From the NCBI GenBank assembly GCA_934271525.1, contig CAKQRL010000001.1, positions 1 to 64,000 of the forward strand: a stretch of DNA of 64,000 bases. Direction: 5' to 3'. Origin of the DNA: an uncultured Rhodocyclaceae bacterium. GTDB lineage: Bacteria > Pseudomonadota > Gammaproteobacteria > Burkholderiales > Rhodocyclaceae. Made by a program: the position numbers and the translations under genes. Positions within the stretch are counted from its first letter, which is position 1. Each line of letters starts with the position of its first letter. The notes under the pieces were generated by a model. That model was not told the origin of the DNA. It saw nothing but the letters and a program-made list of their open reading frames with translations, and ran no database searches. Below, piece by piece: positions 1 to 6,795 of the stretch.

Positions 1-1
1 T

Positions 2-136
2 ATTTTAAAAACAAATTTGTTGCGTTATCCGCTCCGCATCAAAAAACTTAAAACACCGATTGTGGCAGAATTTCAACCTTGCCCCTTGCCAGCACCATTT
101 TTTGTTCCTTTAAAAGTCGCTATTTTATGCGTTTAA
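2..136 (+). CDS. possible C-terminal end of an upstream gene (partial)
   Basis: An open frame of 44 codons enters from the left edge and stops at TAA 134-136. The residues are basic and proline-rich and match no family I recognise. The only support is that the frame is open at the window edge. Confidence 0.25.
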   Translation: MLKTNLLRYPLRIKKLKTPIVAEFQPCPLPAPFFVPLKVAILCV

Positions 137-190
137 AACGCCTTCTGGTCAATCCACAATCAAAACACTATAATTTCAAAAAAAATTGCT

Positions 191-205
191 GTTGACCGTG
201 GAAAA
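191..205. repeat. dispersed palindromic element, half copy
   Basis: GTTGACCGTGGAAAA, a single right half of the element family that recurs across the window. It lies upstream of the acyltransferase and contributes a TTGACC that can serve as a -35. Confidence 0.75.
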
Positions 206-219
206 TCGTTTTTTATAAT
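192..219 (+). promoter_or_regulatory. putative sigma-70 promoter built on the repeat
   Basis: TTGACC at 192-197 and a perfect TATAAT at 214-219 are separated by 16 bp. Transcription would start only a few bases before the ATG at 232, giving an almost leaderless message. The -35 lies wholly within the repeat core. Confidence 0.5.
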
Positions 220-231
220 ATTAAAAAAACA

Positions 232-1266
232 ATGAAAAATCAAATAGTTACCCCCCCCCCCCCGCAAAATGAACGCCGCACTGGTTTGGATTTAATCCGC
301 ATTTTTGCTTGCCTTTTTGTTGTTGTGGTGCATGTTGCCTGCCAAGGTTTTTACGAATTTTCAAATTTTTGGAAAATCTGCGCCAAGTTTGATGCCGCTG
401 TGCGTTTGTGTGTGCCGCTTTTTTTTATATTGTCGGGCTATTTGCTTTTTAATGGCGAAGATTTTCAACTTGGTAGATTTTTAAAAAAACGTTTTGCACG
501 CATATTGTTGCCCTTTTTTGCCATTTTGGTTGCTTATATTTTTGTGCGCCATTGGGAAATTAAAGAATGGTTGATCAATTGTTTCACTGGGAAAGTAGAA
601 GGCCACCTTTGGTTTATTTACGCTTTGGTTGGTTTATATTTAACCGTGCCTCTTTTTATGCCATTATTTAACAATCAAAATGGTTTAAAAATTGTGTGTT
701 TTTATATTTTATTGTGGTTGTTGAGCGCTGTTTTTTATCCTTATTTAAAACGTTATTTTGAATGGTATTTTAATCCTTTTGAACAATTTAATTTTCATTA
801 TTTTTTTGGATATTTAGGTTTTTTCTTTTTGGGAGGATTATTAAGACATATAAAAACAACGCCCATCTGGCGTTGGTTTTGCTTTGCCATTTATATTTTG
901 GCAAGCGTTTTAATTTATAAATTCACAAAAATTTATTCTTATCAACTTGGTCTGCCAAACACATTGTTTGTGGAATATCTTTCACCTTTGGTTGTTTTGC
1001 AATCAATCGCATTTTTTCTGGCATTAAAAGATATTGAATTTAAAAACCGTTTTATTAGTTTTCTTGCCCAACATACTTATTGGATGTATTTGGGGCATAG
1101 TGTGGTTATGCAAAAAATTCAAGTGCTTGCGGATATTTGGGTAAAAGAAAATACTTTATGGAATATTATTATTCTTAGTCTTTCCACTTTTTTAATTTCT
1201 TTTTTGTTTTCATTGCCCGCTTTTCGTGTGGAACAATTTGTATTTAAAAAATTAAATTTTCAATAA
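232..1266 (+). CDS. phase-variable acyltransferase 3 family membrane protein (in frame)
   Basis: A 344-residue integral membrane protein of the acyltransferase 3 family, whose members O-acetylate or otherwise acylate surface sugars. It shows the family N-terminus (RTGLDLIRIFACLFVVVVHV, residues about 17-36, with the conserved His), about ten hydrophobic segments, a GHLWFIYALVGLY stretch and a late YWMYLGHSVV segment. Codons 7-11 (TPPPP) are encoded by a run of 13 C, and the frame is intact at this length, so the gene is ON here. No clear ribosome binding site precedes the ATG. The acylated substrate is unknown. It converges on the next operon across a palindromic repeat. Confidence 0.85.
   Translation: MKNQIVTPPPPQNERRTGLDLIRIFACLFVVVVHVACQGFYEFSNFWKICAKFDAAVRLCVPLFFILSGYLLFNGEDFQLGRFLKKRFARILLPFFAILVAYIFVRHWEIKEWLINCFTGKVEGHLWFIYALVGLYLTVPLFMPLFNNQNGLKIVCFYILLWLLSAVFYPYLKRYFEWYFNPFEQFNFHYFFGYLGFFFLGGLLRHIKTTPIWRWFCFAIYILASVLIYKFTKIYSYQLGLPNTLFVEYLSPLVVLQSIAFFLALKDIEFKNRFISFLAQHTYWMYLGHSVVMQKIQVLADIWVKENTLWNIIILSLSTFLISFLFSLPAFRVEQFVFKKLNFQ
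251..263 (+). repeat. homopolymeric C13 tract (phase-variation switch)
   Basis: Thirteen consecutive C lie 19 bases inside the acyltransferase gene. Slippage by one base would truncate the protein within its first residues. At 13 the gene is in frame. Confidence 0.85.
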
Positions 1267-1284
1267 TTTTCTTTGTTTGAAATA

Positions 1285-1340
1285 AAAATCCACGGTAAAC
1301 GAAGATTTTTTTGAAAAAAAATCTCGTTTACCGTGGAAAA
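1285..1340. repeat. dispersed palindromic element, complete inverted pair
   Basis: TCCACGGTAAACGA (1289-1302) and TCGTTTACCGTGGA (1324-1337) are perfect 14-base arms, continued inward by GAT7/A7TC around a single G. It lies between convergent genes and could form a hairpin in either transcript. Confidence 0.9.
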
Positions 1341-2298
1341 TTAGAAAGCTTGGGTGAATTTTTGGAAGTTGTGCAAAGTTTTTGTGTGCTTGTCAAAGGA
1401 ATCGGCAATTTTGGTTTGGTTCATTGTGCGCTCAAATGTCCAACCGCCAATAAAACTTGCGGGGATGGCAAGAAGCAGTCCGCCGCCCAAAGCGTAAGTC
1501 AAAGCACCTGCCGTGCTTGCCGCCACAATGTTTTGGCTACGCCGTGCGCAATTCATTTTAAAATTGTCCCACGATGTTTTGCCGATGTTTAGGCAATAGC
1601 CTTCGTAACCCAAGGCTTTTGACCAATGGCAAAAGCGGGCTAAATGCGCTTAAAAAATCGTCAAAAAATGTGGTGTTGGCGGTATCCAAGGCTTTTAAAA
1701 CCTGATCACGCAAAGTGGCGTTTTCAATGCCGCTATCCATCACAAAGCCGCCCATTGTGTCGCTCGCCGCTTCACTCGTTGTCAAAATTTGAATATCGGG
1801 GTAGCGTTTTAAGGTCGCGGCAATGTAGCCCGCATTGTGTGTGGCTTTGAGTTGCAAATAGTTGGCAATTTCCGTATTTTCCCCAACAATTTTTAAATCC
1901 CAAGCCGGTTGGTTGGGCGTCTGCGCCAACTCGGCACGGTAGCCTTCTGGCAAGGTAATGCCGCCAACGTTTTCGCCAGCGTTTAATTTATCCGCCACCA
2001 AAAATTCAAAATATTTGCCTTTTGCCGCATTGAGTGCGCCTTGCAAAGCATTGCCATCCAAATGCAAAAAATGCAGATTGTCTAAATTTGGGTTGGTAAT
2101 GCGAATAGATTCTATTAAGCGTGGGTCAAGGTTTTGCACCGCCAACTCTGCCGTGCCAACGCTTGCCACGGTTGCACTTGCCGTCAAAAACAAATCGGCA
2201 ATTTCTTCTTGTTGTTTTTTGATGTGGCGGGCAAAAGCGTCCTTAAAATTGCTTGCTGTGGCTTTGTAGCGCTTTTGTAGCTCGGCAAAGTGTGTCAT
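1341..2298 (-). CDS. nuclease-like protein with hydrophobic C-terminus, interrupted by a frameshift
   Basis: Two overlapping frames (1558-2298, then 1341 to about 1650) appear to be one gene; removing one base within 1558-1650 gives a 318-residue protein. The first part has a K-Y-F-E98...W-D134...L-Q149-L-K151 arrangement resembling a PD-(D/E)xK nuclease core of the QxK variety. This is my motif reading and not a family match. The last part has a glycine-rich hydrophobic stretch (GALTYALGGGLLLAIPASFIGG) that could enter a membrane. It overlaps the upstream coiled-coil gene by 4 bases (ATGA), so the two are probably co-translated. A sequencing error, a decayed gene, a programmed shift or two real proteins are all possible. 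Confidence 0.5.
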
Positions 2299-2621
2299 TG
2301 TTGCGCCGCTTTTTCTAATGTTGCCACACGTTTTTCCAAATCACGCAAGGTGTTATCCATTCCGCTTAAAACGGTTTCTATCATTTCCAAGTGTGCGGCG
2401 ACTTTTTGGCTTACTTCATTTAAACGCACCATTTCCACAGCGTTAGTTGTGATTCCACCCACGGTTTCGCCGACTATTTTGGCGGTTTGGGTAATTTTTT
2501 GCCCAACTTCTTTTATTTTTTGACTCGGCGCATCTTTTTCAACTTTTTTTGTTCTTTGAAAATCCCAAGCAATTTTTTCTTTGTGGGGATTTTTCACGGA
2601 TTCAGGCGTTTTTTTGAGCAT
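2295..2621 (-). CDS. small coiled-coil protein of unknown function
   Basis: About 108 residues, basic N-terminus, then a segment rich in heptad-like Val/Ile/Leu spacing (from KIKEVGQKITQTAKIVGETV to LRDLEKRVATLEKAAQQ) that predicts a coiled coil. No catalytic motif is visible. The start at 2621 is chosen because GGAAAG lies just upstream at the right spacing; an earlier TTG at 2633 is less likely. Its stop overlaps the start of the nuclease-like gene, so it may be that protein's partner, for example a chaperone, adaptor or immunity protein. That role is inference. Confidence 0.6.
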   Translation of the reverse strand: MLKKTPESVKNPHKEKIAWDFQRTKKVEKDAPSQKIKEVGQKITQTAKIVGETVGGITTNAVEMVRLNEVSQKVAAHLEMIETVLSGMDNTLRDLEKRVATLEKAAQQ

Positions 2622-2709
2622 TTTTCTTTCCAAATTTTTATTTGTTTTGCAAACGATTTTCTAATGTTTTCAGAAAAAAATCTTTGCATTGTGGATTTCG
2701 TCCTGCATT

Positions 2710-2740
2710 TTTTTCTACACGCATTAAAAATGTAGAAAAA
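2710..2740. terminator. stem-loop in intergenic space
   Basis: Ten-base arms TTTTTCTACA and TGTAGAAAAA surround an 11-base loop. The stem is AT-rich, so it may be a weak terminator or only a structured spacer. Confidence 0.35.
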
Positions 2741-2797
2741 ACAAAAAGTTAGGAAGTATTGTAAGCCCTTTTGCAAAACTTTTGACAAACTTTGCTT

Positions 2798-2854
2798 TTT
2801 TCCACGGTCAACGCTAAAAAATTTTCAAAATTTTTGAATGTTCCCCGTAGATTT
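2798..2854. repeat. dispersed palindromic element, right arm degenerate
   Basis: Intact left arm TCCACGGTCAACGC at 2801-2814, a central ATTTTCAAAATTTTTGAA, then a decayed right arm (GTTCCCCGTAGA). It lies just after the uppS stop on the minus strand. Confidence 0.7.
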
Positions 2855-2862
2855 TACGCTTT

Positions 2863-3612
2863 TTATTTTTGCAGTTGTTCGCTTGTTTGCCCGAAGCGGC
2901 GCTCACGTTTTTGGTAGGATTGAATGGCTAAATCAAGGGCGTGTTCATTAAATTCTGGCCACAAAGTATCGGTAAAATAAAACTCACTATAAGCCAATTG
3001 CCACAACAAAAAATTGCTAATGCGCTCTTCGCCACCCGTGCGGATAAAAAGGTCGGGCTCGGGCGCAAATGAAAGCGATAAAAAATCCGACAAATCTTTT
3101 TCATTAAAACCATCCGCTGGCGGTGTTTTGGTTTTGATTAAACGATTCATCGCTTGCAAAATATCCCACCTGCCGCCGTAATTCGCCGCAATGGTCAAAT
3201 GCAAGGCAGAATTTGCCTCGGTTTCTTTTTGTGCGGCAGCAACTAAATTTTGGATTTGTTCTGAAAAAGCAGATAAATCGCCCACAATGCGCAACCGCAC
3301 ATTGTTTGCTTTTAATTTTTTAACCTCATTTTGCAACGCTTTGATGAATAAACCCATCAACAATTCCACTTCTTCGGACGGGCGGCGCCAGTTTTCCGAA
3401 GAAAAAGCAAAAAGCGTTAAATAAGGAATATTTTTTTTTAAACAGGCTTTCACAATCTGGCGCACAGTTTGAACACCCTTAGCGTGGCCTGCGGCACGTG
3501 GCAAAAAATGCGATTTTGCCCAGCGACCATTGCCGTCCATAATAATGGCAATGTGTTGCGGAACTTGGGATACAGCGGGAATTTCCTTGGTGGAACTTTG
3601 AAAAATCGCCAT
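2863..3612 (-). CDS. uppS: undecaprenyl (isoprenyl) diphosphate synthase
   Basis: Cis-prenyltransferase that extends farnesyl diphosphate with isopentenyl diphosphate to make the C55 carrier used for peptidoglycan and surface glycans. The signature IAIIMDGNGRWAK (about residues 22-34), with the catalytic Asp, is followed by a SSENWRRP motif near residue 80 and an RTGGEERISNFLLWQ region near the C-terminus. At 249 residues it has normal family length. It ends the rpsB-tsf-pyrH-frr-uppS run, 10 bases after frr. Confidence 0.97.
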   Translation of the reverse strand: MAIFQSSTKEIPAVSQVPQHIAIIMDGNGRWAKSHFLPRAAGHAKGVQTVRQIVKACLKKNIPYLTLFAFSSENWRRPSEEVELLMGLFIKALQNEVKKLKANNVRLRIVGDLSAFSEQIQNLVAAAQKETEANSALHLTIAANYGGRWDILQAMNRLIKTKTPPADGFNEKDLSDFLSLSFAPEPDLFIRTGGEERISNFLLWQLAYSEFYFTDTLWPEFNEHALDLAIQSYQKRERRFGQTSEQLQK

Positions 3613-3622
3613 TATTGAGCGC

Positions 3623-4180
3623 TCAAACTTGCATCAACTCCGCTTCTTTTTGGGATAGCATCTTGTCAATTTCCGCAATGTAATGGTCGGTGAGTTTTTG
3701 AATTTGGTCTTGGCCTTTTCTTTCCAAATCTTCGGAAATTTCGCCTTTTTTCTGCGCGTCTTTTAAGTGGTTATTCGCATCACGCCGCAAATTGCGCACC
3801 GCAACACGTGCACCTTCGCCTTCGTTTTTAACAATTTTGGTTAAATCACGCCGCCGCTCTTCGGTGAGCATGGGCATAGGCACGCGCAACAATTCGCCCA
3901 CTGCCGCGGGGTTTAAGCCCAAATCCGATTCACGAATGGCTTTTTCAATTTTGGCGACCATCGGTTTTTCCCACGCTTGCACGCCCAAGGTTCGTGCATC
4001 CAAAACTGTGACGTTTGCCACTTGGTTAATGGGCACCATAGCGCCGTAATATTCCACTTCTACATGGTCCAAAAGCGAAGCGTGCGCACGCCCGGTGCGG
4101 ATTTTTTGCAAATCCAAGCGCAAATTTTCCAAGGTTTTTTGCATTTTGGATTCGGTGGTTTTTTTTAAATCGTCCAACAT
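3623..4180 (-). CDS. frr: ribosome recycling factor
   Basis: Splits post-termination ribosomes together with EF-G. At 185 residues it has the standard length and shows the hallmark LRTGRAHASLLDHVEVEYYG-like segment (here starting LDLQKIRTGRA, residues about 22-48), VPMPMLTEERRRDLTKIVKNE (two adjoining segments) and a C-terminal helical QKLTDHYIAEIDKMLSQKE. It lies between pyrH and uppS in the usual order. A palindromic element fills the gap to pyrH. Confidence 0.98.
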   Translation of the reverse strand: MLDDLKKTTESKMQKTLENLRLDLQKIRTGRAHASLLDHVEVEYYGAMVPINQVANVTVLDARTLGVQAWEKPMVAKIEKAIRESDLGLNPAAVGELLRVPMPMLTEERRRDLTKIVKNEGEGARVAVRNLRRDANNHLKDAQKKGEISEDLERKGQDQIQKLTDHYIAEIDKMLSQKEAELMQV

Positions 4181-4193
4181 AAAAATCCCCTTT

Positions 4194-4226
4194 TTTCCAC
4201 GGTAAACGCAGAATTTTTTTCAAAAA
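4194..4226. repeat. dispersed palindromic element, half copy overlapping the pyrH stop
   Basis: TTCCACGGTAAACGCAGAAT, T-run, CAAAAA. On the minus strand the TTTTTTTGA part provides the pyrH stop codon (4220-4222). Confidence 0.85.
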
Positions 4227-4930
4227 TACACCAAGGTGCCTTCATCTTCACCCAAAATCACGCGTTTTAATGCACCTTTTTTGAAGATGGAAAAAACGTT
4301 AATCGGCAAGCGTTGGTCGCGGCACAAGGCAAAGGCGGTGGCATCCATCACGCCCAAATTTTTGGTAATGGCTTCATCAAAATGAATGCGCTCAAAACGC
4401 GTGGCGCTGGGATTGGTTTTTGGGTCAGAAGAATAAATGCCATCCACTTTGGTGGCTTTTAACACAATTTGCGCACCCATTTCCGCCCCGCGCAGTGCCG
4501 CTGCTGTATCGGTTGTAAAAAACGGATTGCCTGTTCCAGCGGCAAAAACCACAATTTTGCCATCCGCCAAATAATGCAAAGATTTGCCGCGAATATAAGG
4601 CTCAACAACTTGGTCAATGCGCAATGCCGATTGCACGCGCGCTTGTAACCCCTTTTGACGCAACACATCGCCCAAAGCCATGGCATTCATCACGGTGGCA
4701 AGCATTCCCATATAATCGGCATTGGCACGCTCCATTCCTGATGCTGTGCCTTTCATTCCGCGAAAAATATTCCCACCGCCGATAACAATGGCAATTTGCA
4801 CGCCCAATTGATGCACACTGTGAATTTCATCCACAACGGCTTCAATGGTGCGTGTGTCAATGCCGTAGGCGGAATCGCCCATCAAGGCTTCGCCTGAAAG
4901 TTTTAATAAAATGCGTTCGTATTTAGGCAT
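4220..4930 (-). CDS. pyrH: UMP kinase
   Basis: Phosphorylates UMP to UDP. It is an amino-acid-kinase fold protein with LLKLSGEAL (residues about 6-14), VIGGGNIFRG (about 50-59), the VFAAGTGNPFFTTDTAAALR nucleotide-binding region and DGIYSSDPKTNP. The ATG at 4930 is preferred over an upstream TTG at 4936. The last codons VYF and the stop come from the inserted repeat, so the native C-terminus has been remodelled slightly. The gap to tsf is 6 bases, consistent with one operon. Confidence 0.97.
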   Translation of the reverse strand: MPKYERILLKLSGEALMGDSAYGIDTRTIEAVVDEIHSVHQLGVQIAIVIGGGNIFRGMKGTASGMERANADYMGMLATVMNAMALGDVLRQKGLQARVQSALRIDQVVEPYIRGKSLHYLADGKIVVFAAGTGNPFFTTDTAAALRGAEMGAQIVLKATKVDGIYSSDPKTNPSATRFERIHFDEAITKNLGVMDATAFALCRDQRLPINVFSIFKKGALKRVILGEDEGTLVYF

Positions 4931-4936
4931 TTTCAA

Positions 4937-5830
4937 TTATTTTTTAGCCGCAGCGGCTTGCGCAGCCACTTCGGCGGCAAAGTCGTCTTGGCGTTTTTCC
5001 AAGCCTTCGCCTGCCACAAAAAGCGCAAAGTCTTTGACATTGGCGCCTTTTTTCTTCAACAACTGCGCAATGGTTTCTTTGCCATCTTCGGCTTTTACAA
5101 AAACCTGTCCCAAAAGAGTCACTTCTTTTAAGAATTTGTTGACGGTGCCTTCGGCGATTTTTTCAAGCAGGTCGGCGGCTTTGCCCGCTTCCTTGGCTTT
5201 TTCAACCGCCACGCGGCGCTCGGCTTCAATCAATGCGGAATCCACGCCCGATTCATCCACGGCGGCAGGTTTGGTTGCGGCAATGTGCATTGCCAAATCG
5301 TGCCCGAGTTGGTTGTCGCCATTTTCCAAATCCACCAAAACGCCAATTTTGGAACCCCCGTGAATGTATTGCGAGAGCTTGCCGTTGGCGGCAATGCGTT
5401 TAAAACGGCGAATGCTCATATTTTCACCAATTTTGCCCACCAAAGCGGCGCGGGTTTCTTCAATGGTTTTGCCATCCGTAGTTTTTAAGGTTAAAAGAGC
5501 CGTCACATCCGCAGGATTTTCTTTAACAACCAATTCAGCAGCATCTTGCGCCAACTTTTTGAAGGCGTCATTTTTGGCAACGAAATCGGTTTCGCAATTC
5601 ACTTCCAAGAGTGCGCCCGTTTTGGAATCTTCGCTAATTGCAATTGCCACAATGCCTTCGGCGGTAATGCGGCTGGCTGCTTTGGTGGCTTTGTTGCCCA
5701 ACTTCACTCGCAAAAGTTCTTCGGCTTTTGCCATATCGCCATCGGCTTCGGTTAAGGCTTTTTTGCATTCCATCATCGGCGCATCGGTTTTTTCGCGCAA
5801 TTCTTTCACCATTGTTGCGGTAATCGCCAT
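4937..5830 (-). CDS. tsf: translation elongation factor Ts
   Basis: Nucleotide exchange factor for EF-Tu. The N-terminal UBA-like domain carries VKELREKTDAPMMECKKALTE (residues about 8-28), and the core contains NCETDFVAKN (about 78-87). At 297 residues it has proteobacterial length, ending in an Ala/Lys-rich tail. It follows rpsB by 15 bases, the classical rpsB-tsf pair. Confidence 0.98.
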   Translation of the reverse strand: MAITATMVKELREKTDAPMMECKKALTEADGDMAKAEELLRVKLGNKATKAASRITAEGIVAIAISEDSKTGALLEVNCETDFVAKNDAFKKLAQDAAELVVKENPADVTALLTLKTTDGKTIEETRAALVGKIGENMSIRRFKRIAANGKLSQYIHGGSKIGVLVDLENGDNQLGHDLAMHIAATKPAAVDESGVDSALIEAERRVAVEKAKEAGKAADLLEKIAEGTVNKFLKEVTLLGQVFVKAEDGKETIAQLLKKKGANVKDFALFVAGEGLEKRQDDFAAEVAAQAAAAKK

Positions 5831-5845
5831 TTTTAAATCTCCCTT

Positions 5846-6589
5846 TTATGCTTCGTCGACTTCTTCAAATACTTCGCCACTGGCTTCATCCTTCACCAAA
5901 TCGGATAAAGCCAAGCTTTTGCCTTCCAAAATGGCATCCGCCACGCCGCGGGCATAAAGTTGCACGGCACGCGCTGAATCGTCATTGCCCGGAATCACAT
6001 AATCAATGCCATCGGGGCTATGATTCGAATCCACCACAGCAACCACGGGAATGCCCAACTTTTTGGCTTCGGTGATGGCAATTTTGTGGTAACCAACATC
6101 AACCGCAAAAATCACATCAGGCAGGCGATTCATCTCTTTAATGCCGCCGATGGATTTTTGGAGTTTTTCTAAATTGCGTGTGAAAGAAAGCGCTTCTTTT
6201 TTGGTCATTTTGTCCAAATCGCCAGCTTCTACCGCCATTTCCATTTCTTTTAAGCGCTTAATGGAAGCCTTTACCGTTTTAAAATTGGTGAGCATTCCGC
6301 CCAACCAACGCTGGTCCACAAAGGGCGCACCCGCGCGCAAGGCTTCGTTTTTGATGATTTCACGCGCTTGGCGTTTGGTGCCAACAAACAAAATTGTGCC
6401 GCCTTGGGATGCGGTTTTTTTCACAAAATCCATTGCTTCTTTATATTTCACAATGGTTTTGTCCAAGTTGATAATGTGGATTTTATTGCGTGAACCAAAA
6501 ATATACGGTGCCATTTTGGGACACCAAAAACGGGTTTGGTGCCCAAAATGCACGCCCGCTTCCAACATTTGACGCATTGTTACAGCCAT
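5846..6589 (-). CDS. rpsB: 30S ribosomal protein S2
   Basis: Binds the body-head junction of the 30S subunit. Diagnostic stretches are MRQMLEAGVHFGHQTRFWCP at the N-terminus, KFIFGxRNxIHIIxLxKT-like residues 28-44, and PDVIFAVDVGYHKIAITEAK and ALAVVDSNHSP-like segments further on. It has 247 residues and an acidic tail. A strong AGGAG lies before the ATG, and the structured leader upstream (see S2 leader) suggests autogenous control of rpsB-tsf. Confidence 0.98.
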   Translation of the reverse strand: MAVTMRQMLEAGVHFGHQTRFWCPKMAPYIFGSRNKIHIINLDKTIVKYKEAMDFVKKTASQGGTILFVGTKRQAREIIKNEALRAGAPFVDQRWLGGMLTNFKTVKASIKRLKEMEMAVEAGDLDKMTKKEALSFTRNLEKLQKSIGGIKEMNRLPDVIFAVDVGYHKIAITEAKKLGIPVVAVVDSNHSPDGIDYVIPGNDDSARAVQLYARGVADAILEGKSLALSDLVKDEASGEVFEEVDEA

Positions 6590-6662
6590 AATTTTCTCCT
6601 TTAAGGGTTGGTGTTAGCCGACATTCGCCCGTGCTGCAACACCCTTAAACGGCGAATGTGTG
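6590..6662 (-). promoter_or_regulatory. rpsB leader with pseudoknot-like pairing (S2 autoregulatory element candidate)
   Basis: In the transcript, ACATTCGCC (6659-6651) pairs perfectly with GGCGAATGT (6629-6621). TTAAGGGTGTT (6649-6639) can pair with AACACC...CCCTTAA (6615-6601), directly before the AGGAG. The two helices interleave, as in an H-type pseudoknot. Known rpsB leaders in gammaproteobacteria bind S2 through a pseudoknot; function here is inferred. Confidence 0.6.
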
Positions 6663-6680
6663 GATTTTGAAAAAAGCGAG

Positions 6681-6708
6681 ATTGTAAATAAAAAACGCCC
6701 AACTTCAA
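6681..6708 (-). promoter_or_regulatory. putative rpsB promoter
   Basis: TTGAAG (complement of 6703-6708) and TACAAT (complement of 6681-6686) are separated by 16 bp, placing the start about 85 bases before rpsB. The -35 overlaps the edge of the adjacent repeat. Confidence 0.5.
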
Positions 6709-6791
6709 AATTTTTTTGCGTTGACCGTGGAAAATGGCGGATTTTTGCGCCGCTTTGCAAAAATCCACGGTCAAGGTTAAATTTTTTTGAA
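6706..6791. repeat. dispersed palindromic element, two half copies facing outward
   Basis: TTGACCGTGGA (6721-6731) and TCCACGGTCAA (6764-6774) form an inverted pair around about 32 other bases, each with its T-run on the outer side. It lies between polA and rpsB. Confidence 0.85.
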
Positions 6792-6795
6792 AGTT

